64,000 nt of DNA from the NCBI RefSeq assembly GCF_002014975.1, contig NZ_MUXV01000022.1, forward strand, positions 65,857 to 129,856. The letters are read 5' to 3'. Position numbers and translations under genes: made by a program. The first letter of the stretch is position 1. Each line of letters starts with the position of its first letter. Shown here in pieces: positions 35,203 through 45,472 of this stretch. Source of the stretch: Moraxella bovis (GTDB lineage Bacteria; Pseudomonadota; Gammaproteobacteria; Pseudomonadales; Moraxellaceae). The notes below the pieces were generated by a model, which made no database searches, was not told where the DNA came from, and worked only from the letters and a program-made list of their open reading frames with translations.

Positions 35203-35970
35203 TTATGGCTGTACAGGGCGATTGTTGCCGTTGTAGAGCTTGCCAAGGTTATTTAGCTGTTCGCTGTCGGCACTGATTGGCTTGGCTTTTAGTAGCCATT
35301 GCACTTGCTCTGAGCATGGTGGGGTAGTAAGTGAGCCGTTATAGGCATAAGTTTTGCTGTCTTTGAGCATGATGGTGGAGACATCAAAGGTGGAGAGTAT
35401 GCCTTTATATTTGCTGTCTTTGGATAGGTCGGTTAGGATTCTGCCAAGATTGATATTGGTTGCCCCCTTTTCTACCAAGACGCCAACCACCGCCAAACCG
35501 CCATTGGCATTTTGATGAACAAAGTGAATCTCCAACGGATAAAACGCATTCATCACGGTGTGTTCACTAGGTACATGGTAGTGAAATTGTAGCAATTTAT
35601 AGTCCACGCCATTGACATTTAGGGCGTTTTTGTCATCTTTGACATTAAAGACGATGGTGTGACCGTTGTTTTTAACTTCAAAATCGCTGGCGGTGTAGCT
35701 CGGGGTTAGGGTAAAGTTGCCTTGTGAGTCAGGGCGTGGCTTGACTACGGTGTCGATGTTAATGGGTGACTGCTCTACGACTGTGCCACACAGTTTGTTC
35801 ACTTCTAGGTCGCCCCATTTTTCTAGATGGGCATAGTCCCAGCCGTGGTCATGGTCGTGATGATGGTCATGGCTATAAGCATGAGCGTGTTCAGGCTTGA
35901 CGCTTTGGGTGGTGGTACAAGCAGATAAGGCTAGGGCAAGTACGCTGATGGCAAGAGTAGGCTTTAACAT
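35203..35970 (-). CDS. Alpha-type carbonic anhydrase lipoprotein with His-rich linker
   Basis: 255 residues. Lipobox LSAC at about residues 15-18, then a linker dense in His and Asp (HAHAYSHDHHHDHDHGW, residues about 29-45). The enzyme domain has all family landmarks: EQSPINIDT, zinc ligands in LQFHYHVPSEHTV (two His) and LEIHFVHQN (third His), and YNGSLTTPPCSEQVQWLL; two Cys (KLCGTV and PPCSE) can form the known disulfide. Hydrates CO2 to bicarbonate in the periplasm or on the cell surface. The His-rich segment could collect zinc, an inference. A minus-strand TATAAT at 36025-36030 is a possible -10. Confidence 0.93.
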   Translation of the reverse strand: MLKPTLAISVLALALSACTTTQSVKPEHAHAYSHDHHHDHDHGWDYAHLEKWGDLEVNKLCGTVVEQSPINIDTVVKPRPDSQGNFTLTPSYTASDFEVKNNGHTIVFNVKDDKNALNVNGVDYKLLQFHYHVPSEHTVMNAFYPLEIHFVHQNANGGLAVVGVLVEKGATNINLGRILTDLSKDSKYKGILSTFDVSTIMLKDSKTYAYNGSLTTPPCSEQVQWLLKAKPISADSEQLNNLGKLYNGNNRPVQP

Positions 35971-36208
35971 AAGAGATTATTTTGAGCAAAATTAAAACAA
36001 CTGTCTTTGGTTAAAAACTCTTACATTATATCCTAAATTTTACCTATGCGTTACCCATTTATCCCATAAAAAAACATCTCGCAACTTAATAGCAATAAAT
36101 AGAAGTAAAAATGTTATTATATATCAATTCATTATTCATTAATGATACATATCTCAACCTCCATTCCACTTATTTCAGTACCTTATTTTCAACTTGACAT
36201 AAATGACT

Positions 36209-36277
36209 GATTTGTCAAGGGTAAATGTAATTCACCCCTACAATTCAAAAAATAATTATTAAATAATCAATAAGTTA
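36209..36277. repeat. Second short repeat family, copy 2
   Basis: 69 bases matching 5453-5522: TTTGTCAAGGGTAAATGTAA then TTCACCCCTACAATTC, AAAAAATAATTATTAAATAA and TCAATAAGTTA. Here it abuts copy D of the inverted-repeat element instead of lying inside it. The remaining 5' part of the 35971-36615 gap shows no gene. Confidence 0.65.
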
Positions 36278-36278
36278 C

Positions 36279-36547
36279 TAGGGCATGTTGAACATTGATA
36301 ACATTTTATAAAACAAGATGAGAATTTGACAATATCAATCAATTTTTGCATGAAAAATGGCTATCCGACCACTTAATCATGTAGATTTTTAAGATTTTTA
36401 AAACTTAATCTCTTAAAATTAAGCGGTCGGATTGTTTTTCATAATAAAAACTTGTCTGATAGAAAACTCACAGCCTTTGTTTTTTCCTTGAAAAACGTGC
36501 GATTTTTCTTATTTTTCATTGCAAATACCAATGTTTAACACGCCCTA
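36279..36547. repeat. Non-autonomous inverted-repeat element, copy D (best ends)
   Basis: 269 bases bounded by TAGGGCATGTTGAACATTG and CAATGTTTAACACGCCCTA, inverted repeats of about 19-20 bases with three mismatches. Core as in B and C: TTTTTGCATGAAAAATGGC, TATCCGACCACTTAA, GCGGTCGGATTGTTTTTCAT, TTTTTCCTTGAAAAACG, TTTTCATTGCAAATACC. The arms GACCACTTAA and TTAAGCGGTC also form an inner inverted repeat. No coding frame. Confidence 0.78.
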
Positions 36548-36568
36548 TTTTAATTTGAGATTGGAGTA

Positions 36569-36596
36569 AAGAGAGTAAATCTAAATCTACCCTCTT
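36569..36596 (-). terminator. Possible terminator after the desaturase gene
   Basis: AAGAG-GTA and TAC-CTCTT arms around GATTTAGATT, with one internal mismatch, 20 bases beyond the stop on the minus strand. Weak T-run. Confidence 0.4.
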
Positions 36597-36615
36597 AATG
36601 GATTAATCTGCCCAA

Positions 36616-37797
36616 TCAACCCTTAACGGCTTTACCTTTTAATTGCATAAAGGCTTGTTCTACACGTTCGCTGTGGTCACGGATTTTTTGTTCCACTTGG
36701 GCGAACTGTTCTTTTAGGTATTCATCAGCTTCATGCAAGCGGTTGGCAAATTCGGTGCGTTTTAGCTCCATGGATTTGGCTTTTAGGGCGTGCCATCCTT
36801 CCACGGTATTGGTAAAGGCGTCGTATTCGGCACTGATTTTGTCTTTAAACAGCATGAGTTTATCATCTAAGGACAAATCCCCACCTGCAATGCGAGCTTC
36901 GGCACGTTTAAACTGCATGGTGACTTCGGCGTGCTTGATGGTTAGGTCATCGACCGTTTTTAGCTCTTTGGCAAGACCGATTTTGGATAAGCCTGCGATG
37001 AGCCATTTGGTTGGGTCGTATTGCCACCATTTGACCCCGTTACGATAGTCGTATTGGAAATAATGATGGTAGTTGTGATAACCTTCGCCCCAAGTAAAAA
37101 TCGCCAAAATCGGGTTGTCACGGGCGGTGTTTTCATCAGTATAAGGGCGTGTGCCGAACATGTGGCACAGCGAGTTGATAAAAAAGGTAAAATGATGGGT
37201 CAGCACCATACGCAGTAGCCCCACGATGATAAATGCCCCGAGCATGTCGCGAATGATAAGCCCGACAGCACTTAGGATGATGACATTGGTCAGTAGCACC
37301 CACAGTCCATAATGTTCATGTTGGTGTACCAGCACCTTGTCTTTTTTTAGGTCGGGGATGTTTTTGTAGTCGTATTGACCGCTGGGGTATTTTTTTAACA
37401 TCCACTGCATGTGGCTAAACCAAAAACCACGACGTGCCGAGTAGGGGTCATCATATTCATCATCGACATGGCGGTGATGGACACGATGTCCTGAACACCA
37501 GTCAAAGGCAGAGCTTTGTACCGCTAAGGTCGCCCCGATAAGCAAAAAATATTTGACAGCGGGGTGGGCTTCATAGGACTTATGGGCAAATAAGCGGTGA
37601 TAGCCTGCGGTGATAGACAGCCCCGTCCACGCCATAAACAGCGAAAAGGCAATCCACAGGGCAGGGCTGGTGTCGTGCGTCCACAGATACCACGGCACCA
37701 AAATCAAGGCGAGCAAGGGCGTGCTGATAAGAAAAACAGCAGGCACCCAGTTAATGGGGGGATTTTCAAAATCTTGGGGATTGTGTTTGGCAGTCAT
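36616..37797 (-). CDS. Membrane fatty-acid (acyl-CoA type) desaturase with C-terminal coiled coil
   Basis: 393 residues from ATG 37797 with AGGAAAA upstream. The three His boxes of delta-9 type desaturases are present: HRLFAH, HRVHHRH and EGYHNYHH, with a fourth His-containing NSLCHMFG between. About four membrane helices. From about residue 290 there is a charged helical tail of roughly 100 residues rich in Lys/Glu/Ala (KHAEVTMQFKRAEARI, EQFAQVEQKIRDHSERV) that should form a coiled coil, not usual for the bacterial enzymes of about 300-ish residues. Introduces a double bond into fatty acids to tune membrane fluidity. Divergent from the TetR gene. Confidence 0.88.
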   Translation of the reverse strand: MTAKHNPQDFENPPINWVPAVFLISTPLLALILVPWYLWTHDTSPALWIAFSLFMAWTGLSITAGYHRLFAHKSYEAHPAVKYFLLIGATLAVQSSAFDWCSGHRVHHRHVDDEYDDPYSARRGFWFSHMQWMLKKYPSGQYDYKNIPDLKKDKVLVHQHEHYGLWVLLTNVIILSAVGLIIRDMLGAFIIVGLLRMVLTHHFTFFINSLCHMFGTRPYTDENTARDNPILAIFTWGEGYHNYHHYFQYDYRNGVKWWQYDPTKWLIAGLSKIGLAKELKTVDDLTIKHAEVTMQFKRAEARIAGGDLSLDDKLMLFKDKISAEYDAFTNTVEGWHALKAKSMELKRTEFANRLHEADEYLKEQFAQVEQKIRDHSERVEQAFMQLKGKAVKG

Positions 37798-37976
37798 GGT
37801 GTTTTCCTGTGTTGCCTGTTTTGGCGTGCTATTATACATGAATTTGCTAAAGATGTGAACGCCCATACACAAAAAAATTTATTAAAAATGAACATTTGTT
37901 AAGCAATAAAAAGTGATTGTTTTTTAATAATTTTTTATCAAAATTTTGGGAATGAATGGTGTGTGGTAGGGTGGTT

Positions 37977-38017
37977 GTTTTTAACATATTTCACAATGTT
38001 TAAAATTTTGTTATAAT
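37977..38017 (+). promoter_or_regulatory. Candidate operator and promoter of the tetR gene
   Basis: TTTTTAACAT and ATGTTTAAAA form an inverted repeat spaced by about 8 bases (37977-38004), just upstream of TATAAT at 38012-38017; it would cover the -35 region. A TetR-family protein commonly binds such a repeat between divergent genes. The region 37873-37975 toward the desaturase has a shorter AACA-TT-TGTT symmetry. Confidence 0.5.
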
Positions 38018-38058
38018 TGAGAGAATTTTACATTTTTGCCCACTCAGGGAATTAAGAC

Positions 38059-38817
38059 ATGAGCAGTCGTAAAGAACAGTTTGAGCACCGAGAACGGCAG
38101 ATTTTGGCGACTGCTGAACAGTTGTTATTAGAATCAGGCGATTATGATTTGACTTTGGACAGTTTGGCACGCCATTTGGATTTGGCAAAGGGGACGTTGT
38201 ACAAGCATTTTGTGAGTAAGGATGAGTTACTGCTAAGACTACTCATAGAGTACGAAAAACGCTTGTATGAGATGAACGCCATCGATGACGGGGTGGGGGC
38301 GGGCGTGGCTCGCATGGTGCTACAACTGCTTTTGCGTCCACAGCGAGCGATGATGTTTCACCACCTAGAAGATAAGCTGTCATCGACAGCGTCGGGGCTA
38401 AACCGTCTGTTCGGTGAGCTGTATAAGATTCGCCGTGAACGCATGAAGCGTATTTATGAGATTGCCGAGCGGTATCTGTCTGAGCAGAACAGCACCATGG
38501 CGACCCGAGATTTTTTGGCAAGCATTTGGGCGTTGGGACAAGGCGGGGCAGGGCTGTTAAATTCTAGCTTTTATCAGCGTTATCTGGGTGACAGAGACAC
38601 CTTAAAGTATGCCTTTGTCGTGCAAATGCTGGACTTACCAAAACTCTACACCCAGGACATTGTCCAACATGCTGTTAAAGACCCCAATCAAGACACTGCG
38701 GTCAAGCCAATATCGTCACAGACAAACGATGAGACGGACATTGCCCCCACCAGCGATGAGCAAGCCCCTGCTATCACGCCCAAGCTGATTAAGCCATTAA
38801 CACCGCCTTTGGTGTGA
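38059..38817 (+). CDS. TetR-family transcriptional regulator
   Basis: 252 residues. N-terminal DNA-binding domain with ILATAEQLLLESGDYDLTLD, SLARHLDLAKGTLYKHFVSK and DELLLRLL, the TetR helix-turn-helix. The ligand domain is helical; from about residue 215 a Thr/Pro/Asp-rich disordered tail (KPISSQTNDETDIAPTSDEQ) extends the protein. Divergent orientation to the desaturase suggests control of membrane lipid desaturation, comparable to DesT/FabR, but the ligand is not known. Confidence 0.88.
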   Translation: MSSRKEQFEHRERQILATAEQLLLESGDYDLTLDSLARHLDLAKGTLYKHFVSKDELLLRLLIEYEKRLYEMNAIDDGVGAGVARMVLQLLLRPQRAMMFHHLEDKLSSTASGLNRLFGELYKIRRERMKRIYEIAERYLSEQNSTMATRDFLASIWALGQGGAGLLNSSFYQRYLGDRDTLKYAFVVQMLDLPKLYTQDIVQHAVKDPNQDTAVKPISSQTNDETDIAPTSDEQAPAITPKLIKPLTPPLV

Positions 38818-38826
38818 TTTTAATAA

Positions 38827-39162
38827 TCAGGCAAAGCCAACTTCACGGCTGAGTGTTTCATTAATCCACTGGTTTAGGCTAATACCCTTGGCGGTAGCAG
38901 TTTCTGCGATTTTTTGATGTAACTCTTTGGGTAGGCGTGTGACAAATTTGCCACTGTACGACTGATAAGGGCTAATGCCCTGTTCTTGACATACATCTAA
39001 AAAGGCTTGCAGGGATAAAGCCCCTTGTTCATTGAGACCATCTACGCTGTCAGCATAAAAATCTGCCCCGCCATTTAATCCGATAAACTCCCCACGAAAC
39101 AGTCCTAACTCACTGTCAAAAGTGATTAAGGCTTTATGATTGTTAATTGTCATGGTGTTCAT
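38827..39162 (-). CDS. hicB: HicB-type antitoxin
   Basis: 111 residues from ATG 39162, chosen for AGGAG seven bases upstream. N-terminal HicB partial-RNase-H fold: ALITFDSELGLFRGEFIGLN, GADFYADSVDGL and LQAFLDVCQEQGISP; C-terminal ribbon-helix-helix with KFVTRLPKELHQKIAE and GISLNQWINETLSREV for DNA binding. It would neutralise HicA and repress the operon. Overlaps the end of hicA by 20 bases. The antitoxin itself looks intact. Confidence 0.88.
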   Translation of the reverse strand: MNTMTINNHKALITFDSELGLFRGEFIGLNGGADFYADSVDGLNEQGALSLQAFLDVCQEQGISPYQSYSGKFVTRLPKELHQKIAETATAKGISLNQWINETLSREVGFA

Positions 39163-39481
39163 GAGTCTGCTCCTGTTCGTCGGTTTGTTTGTCTGCGTAT
39201 TCGTCTGTTTGGCTGTCGTCATCTAATGGTGTGATACCCATGCCATCAAGCCATTTTCTAATGCTCATAACCGCACTTTTGTCAGTATTTGGGCTTGGGT
39301 GTGGGCGATGAAAAACCATGACTTGCCCGTTTAGCGCCACAGCCATGCGTGAACCTGCTCGCTCAGAGATGTCCGCCCCTAATGCTACAAATAAGGCCTC
39401 AATGTCCTTAAATTTGATGTTGGCGGATATGGGATTTTTAAAAATGGCTTGTAGGGTCTTTTGGTGTTTCTTTTGAACGAT
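39143..39481 (-). pseudogene. hicA: HicA-type toxin reading frame without a normal start codon
   Basis: The frame is open from 39487 to TAG/stop at 39143 and reads KHQKTLQAIFKNPISANIKF, then DIEALFVALGADISERAGS, then QVMVFHRPHPSP, with the conserved HicA His in VFHRPHP; the C-terminal 25 residues are polar (DDSQTDEYADKQTDEQEQTH). Between the upstream stop and codon 46 there is no ATG, GTG or TTG; the frame position where the start is expected reads ATC (39481). Alternatively an ATG at 39486 is out of frame by one and would be restored by one extra A in CAAAAG. First usable ATG is 39346, after part of the fold. Boundaries given assume the ATC position. Confidence 0.7.
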
Positions 39482-39502
39482 ATCATCTCATAGTATCATT
39501 TT

Positions 39503-39560
39503 ATTATAAACCTAAGTAAAAAATAATGCAATTGCATTTACCCCTGATTTTCGGTACAAT
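39503..39560. promoter_or_regulatory. Divergent hicAB and parA promoters sharing one palindrome
   Basis: The perfect palindrome AATGCAATTGCATT occupies 39525-39538. On the minus strand TTGCAT (39531-39526), a 17-base spacer and TATAAT (39508-39503) form the hicAB promoter. On the plus strand TTGCAT (39532-39537), a 17-base spacer and TACAAT (39555-39560) form the parA promoter. A protein bound to the palindrome would cover both -35 boxes; HicB is the obvious candidate by position. Confidence 0.7.
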
Positions 39561-39601
39561 CATTCATCACCAATGACCACACGACAATTAAGGATTAATG
39601 C

Positions 39602-40309
39602 ATGCTCACCATTCTCACCGCCAACCAAAAAGGAGGCTGTGGCAAGACATCAATCAGTCTGACCCTAGCTGTCGCCTTGGCTCATGAAGGCTATAAAGTC
39701 GCCATTGCAGACGCCGACCTCCAAAAGTCCGCCTTGCGTTTTTTAAAATACCGCCCCGATGACGTCACGCCCATCATGGGCATTGACTGGCGAGACAGCG
39801 ACGACATTGGTGATTTGACTAAAAAGATAGACAAAGCCAAGCCCGATGTTCTCATCATCGACGCTCCAGGGGCGGTGGCAGGCAAGCGTGCCGAACGGCT
39901 TATTGGCGAGTGTGATTTGATGTTTGTGCCGGTGTTGCCGTCCTTTTTTGACATAGACAGCACCAAGCGATTTTTAAAGAACATCGCCGACATCAAGCGA
40001 GTCAGAAAAGGCAAAGTGGACGTTCATCTCATCGCCAACCGCATACGTCCACAACTCATGGATGGGGGCGTGCCAAGCGACAAACTGTTGGCGATATTTG
40101 ATGAGATAGGGCAACGCCCTTTGGCTTATATCAGTGAAAAAAGTGCCTACGCTCAGCTTGCCGATAACGCACTGACCATCTTTGACAAGACACAAAAGCC
40201 CTACCAAAACGCCAAAGGGCAATGGCAACCGATATTGGCACTCATCAAAAATAAGCTGTCAGTCAGCGGCAAATGTTCGAGCATGAGTACGGACGGCAGT
40301 TGGTTTTAG
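39602..40309 (+). CDS. Orphan ParA-family ATPase
   Basis: 235 residues. Deviant Walker A KGGCGKTS near residue 10, Walker B DVLIIDAPG, and a switch stretch SFFDIDSTKRFL. Such ATPases position DNA or protein complexes on the nucleoid. No parB-like gene or centromere-like iteron array is adjacent; the neighbour is the hicBA locus. Small size is like plasmid or integrated-element ParA proteins. The C-terminal 15 residues are low complexity. A terminator follows. Confidence 0.88.
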   Translation: MLTILTANQKGGCGKTSISLTLAVALAHEGYKVAIADADLQKSALRFLKYRPDDVTPIMGIDWRDSDDIGDLTKKIDKAKPDVLIIDAPGAVAGKRAERLIGECDLMFVPVLPSFFDIDSTKRFLKNIADIKRVRKGKVDVHLIANRIRPQLMDGGVPSDKLLAIFDEIGQRPLAYISEKSAYAQLADNALTIFDKTQKPYQNAKGQWQPILALIKNKLSVSGKCSSMSTDGSWF

Positions 40310-40356
40310 GCTTATTTGCCCTTTTTAATATTGGCAATTTAAATTTAACAGTCCAC

Positions 40357-40386
40357 AAAAAATCCCGCCATAAGACGGGATTTTTA
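40357..40386. terminator. Terminator between parA and the permease
   Basis: AAAAATCCCG/CGGGATTTTT around CCATAAGA, symmetric between convergent genes. Confidence 0.88.
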
Positions 40387-40398
40387 TAAAGCAGATGA

Positions 40399-41784
40399 TT
40401 ATACATCTTCTTCTTTGAATTGTGGTACAGGTTTTTTGAAGCCACCGGTCTTGATGCCAAGCCAGATAAAGCCCAAGAATGCCCAGAACAGACCCACACC
40501 AAAGGTTGTGCTGTCCACTTCTAGCCACATCAAAAAAATACTGATAAAGCCAATCACAGGCACCACGACATAGCTGATGATTTGCTTAGGCGTTTTAACC
40601 ATCTTATCACGCACCGCATAGCGGAAAATGACCGATAGGTTTACAAAGCTAAATGCCGTCAATGCACCAAAGCTGATTAGGTTTACCACCGTCTCCAAGC
40701 TAATAAAGCCTGCGGTCAAAGCCACACCACCTGCAATCAGAATGTTATTGACAGGGGTTAAGAATTTGGGGCTTAGCTGACCAAAGATTTTGTTGCTAAT
40801 CACACCATCACGACCCATCACATACATGAGGCGAGACACGCCAGCGTGAGCCGAGATGCCAGACGCCATCACCGTTACAATGGCAAAGCCTAACACAATC
40901 GCTTGGAACGCTGAACCACCCACCAATAGTAGGATTTCGGCTTGAGTTTCGTCTACCGCTTCAAAATACAGCTCAGGGTTACTTGGCAAATAAGTCTGCA
41001 TAAAGTAAGCACTAACAATAAACACCGCACCTGCAATTAGGGTGGTTAAAATCATCGCTTTTGGCAGGGTGTTTTTGACGTCTTTGGTCTCTTCGGCAAG
41101 GCTAGAAATCGAGTCAAAGCCTGTGAACGAGAAACACAAAATGGTCGCACCTGTAATTAACGCCCCCACCGAAGTCATCTCACTCCAAAACGGCTGTAAG
41201 CTCCACAGCTCATAGATGTCTTCTGGATTGGTGTTGGCGGCGTACTCTGCCATCTGCAATTTGCTATAAATCAGGTAGGTAAAGACGGCAATCACAAGCA
41301 GCTGCACTGCCACAATCCAACTGTTAAAGTAGGCAACGGTTTTTGAGCCAAAGATATTGACCACTGTCATCAGCCCCGTCAGACCAAGTACCCACACCCA
41401 GTGGTTCACTGCAGGGAATAGAGCTTCAAGATACAGCACGGCAAGGATAATGTTTACCATGGGCGAGAGCAGATAATCAAGCCAGCTTGACCAACCGACC
41501 ATAAAACCCATAGACGGGTTAATCGCTTTTTGGGTATAAGTATAGGCAGAGCCTGATGATGGATAGGCACGAATCATATGCCCATAACTGATAGATGTTA
41601 GCAAAATGGCAAACAGTGCAAAAAGATAAGACATCGGCACGTGTCCACCACTATCACGGGAGACCATACCAAAAGTATCAAGCAAAGTCATCGGCTGAAT
41701 ATAAGCCAAACCAATGATGATGACGTGCCATAGACCAAGATTTCGCCGCAATTTTGCAGCTTGGGTAGTAACAGGTGTACTCAA
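40399..41784 (-). CDS. APC-superfamily amino-acid or amine permease
   Basis: 461 residues from TTG 41784; GGAGG is 8 bases upstream and the residues before it look non-coding. Twelve predicted membrane helices. APC features: the broken first helix WHVIIIGLAYIQPMTLLDTF, SYGHMIRAYPSSGSAYTYTQ, FTGFDSISSLAEETKDVKNT, and VMASGISAHAGVSRLMYVMG. Resembles the PuuP/PlaP-like and related branches; the substrate (amino acid or polyamine) cannot be decided. Monocistronic, with an AT-rich upstream region of about 500 bases. Confidence 0.88.
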   Translation of the reverse strand: MSTPVTTQAAKLRRNLGLWHVIIIGLAYIQPMTLLDTFGMVSRDSGGHVPMSYLFALFAILLTSISYGHMIRAYPSSGSAYTYTQKAINPSMGFMVGWSSWLDYLLSPMVNIILAVLYLEALFPAVNHWVWVLGLTGLMTVVNIFGSKTVAYFNSWIVAVQLLVIAVFTYLIYSKLQMAEYAANTNPEDIYELWSLQPFWSEMTSVGALITGATILCFSFTGFDSISSLAEETKDVKNTLPKAMILTTLIAGAVFIVSAYFMQTYLPSNPELYFEAVDETQAEILLLVGGSAFQAIVLGFAIVTVMASGISAHAGVSRLMYVMGRDGVISNKIFGQLSPKFLTPVNNILIAGGVALTAGFISLETVVNLISFGALTAFSFVNLSVIFRYAVRDKMVKTPKQIISYVVVPVIGFISIFLMWLEVDSTTFGVGLFWAFLGFIWLGIKTGGFKKPVPQFKEEDV

Positions 41785-42296
41785 CGTAGAGTCCTCCAAA
41801 AAGCGTGCGTAAACGCAAAACTTCAGAAAAGGCGTTGGGGGTGCTAATACTGTTATCAAACGTACTTTTGGCAGATAAAATCTGTTAGCGGGCGTGTTTG
41901 AGATTTGATTAAGCTATCAACTCCGAGTTAAAAAATGATTGACCGAAATGGCAATCTCTTTGCAAATTTTTACAGACGTAAAAAACGGCTAATTTTACCC
42001 CAAAAATTGACCCATGCCAATGCGTTTTTAAAAATTTCATTTATATCTAACAAGATTTTTGTAACATTGATGGGTTTTTAATCAAAAAAATCCACATAAA
42101 AAGTAAGTCTTTATTTCTAAAATATGTCTAAGTTGTAAATAGTGTTATCAAGCACGCCCTAGGTAAGCGGTTTTGACATGATAAATTTGTCATGATTTGA
42201 CAGAATATCGTAGGGGCAAATTGCAATTTGCCCTATCTGATTTTAAAACAACAATTTACCAAACGTTTTCAACTTTTATCAATACATAACCAATCC
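41785..42296. other. Gene-free stretch between ligA and the permease
   Basis: AT-rich, no plausible gene. It must hold the permease promoter (not located with confidence) and, at 42152-42235, repeat fragments described separately. Confidence 0.5.
42152..42235. repeat. Single repeat-element end plus a perfect palindrome
   Basis: GCACGCCCTAGG at 42152-42163 looks like one isolated terminal repeat of the inverted-repeat element. About 50 bases on, GGGCAAATTGCAATTTGCCC (42214-42233) is a perfect 20-base palindrome, similar to the core of the short repeats at 5453 and 36209. Confidence 0.6.
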
Positions 42297-44378
<2,082 letters not shown>

Positions 44379-44426
44379 TTAGGATTTTAATTGAATAATT
44401 TAAAAATAGGTAAATTTTAACGTTTA

Positions 44427-44457
44427 AAAAACCGCCCTATCAAAGACGGCTTTTCAA
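44427..44457 (-). terminator. Probable terminator between zipA and ligA
   Basis: On the minus strand AGCCGTC pairs with GGCGGTT (one G-T, one T-G wobble) around TTTGATAG, then TTTTT. It may be partial since ligA follows in the same direction. Confidence 0.55.
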
Positions 44458-44467
44458 TCATGGTTGA

Positions 44468-45346
44468 TTAACGGTAATCGGCAACTTTGGCACGCAGTTT
44501 TGCCAAATACGCCCCGTCTAAGATATAGCCTTCATCATCATGCACATCGGCATTGATGTCTTTGGCTATCATCTGAGCGACCGACACCATGCTGTCAAAA
44601 CCACGCAAGGCATGGGGGTGTGGCAAAGACAAGAACAACGATAATGCACTAAAATGACTGTCAGTTAAGGTGTTCAAATCAAAGCCTTCCACCGAACCGT
44701 CATAGCCCACACCCAACATGCTAAACCACAGCTTGCCCGTGCCGTCTTCACGCTCATAACGATGATACATGTTCATCACGCCATATTTTAGCCCATAGGC
44801 TCTAACGATATCAAGCACCGCCCTGCCTGAGAGTCCATTGTATTGGTCTTTGGGGGTGATGACGACCGTGACTGTCTCTTGGGCGTTGAGCAAGGGGTCG
44901 TTGTCTTGGTCAAAGGCTTGCTGTTCTTCGAGATGACGGTCAAGCACAGGCGAGTTTTGGACAAAGTCACTTGACGGCTCGGTAAACCGCTCTTTTTTAA
45001 TGGGTTCATCGGCTAGTATGTCGGCACCATCATCTTGGGGGGCGTTATGAGCATTAGGGTCTTGGCTTGCGACCATGGCAAGGCTTGACAGAGCGTCCGC
45101 TTTGGCCTCATCAGCCAGCTCTCGCCCTGATTTGACAGGCTTGGCACTGACCGTCTCATTTTGGCTCTGCGTCCCCACCGATAATGCCGACTGCCCCCGC
45201 TCATCTCGGGGCAAAATCGGCAAACCGTCCTTGTACGCCAATGTCTTGGTATCGCCTTCAAAATCCTTGGCAAGCATACTGCGGATAATCAACCACAGCC
45301 CCAGCAAAATGACCAATACAACGACTATCGTCAAAAAAGTACTCAT
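44468..45346 (-). CDS. zipA: Cell division protein ZipA
   Basis: 292 residues from ATG 45346. N-terminal membrane helix FLTIVVVLVILLGLWLIIRS with the cytoplasm on the C-side, a Ser/Glu/Asp/Pro-rich linker, and a C-terminal FtsZ-binding domain with VLDIVRAYGLKYGVMNMYHR and SLFLSLPHPHALRGFDSMVS. ZipA anchors FtsZ to the membrane together with FtsA. Lower sequence conservation is normal for the family. Located between hemH and ligA, the common ZipA-LigA neighbourhood. Confidence 0.9.
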   Translation of the reverse strand: MSTFLTIVVVLVILLGLWLIIRSMLAKDFEGDTKTLAYKDGLPILPRDERGQSALSVGTQSQNETVSAKPVKSGRELADEAKADALSSLAMVASQDPNAHNAPQDDGADILADEPIKKERFTEPSSDFVQNSPVLDRHLEEQQAFDQDNDPLLNAQETVTVVITPKDQYNGLSGRAVLDIVRAYGLKYGVMNMYHRYEREDGTGKLWFSMLGVGYDGSVEGFDLNTLTDSHFSALSLFLSLPHPHALRGFDSMVSVAQMIAKDINADVHDDEGYILDGAYLAKLRAKVADYR

Positions 45347-45472
45347 AGCACCAAATTCCAAAAATCTTTTTCAAATAAATTTTGTTAGTTTATCACGCCT
45401 GCTTGATTTAGTCATCTATTTTGGCGGTAAAATTTTGGCATTTGGGCATAAAATTGGCATAGCAAAGCACAC

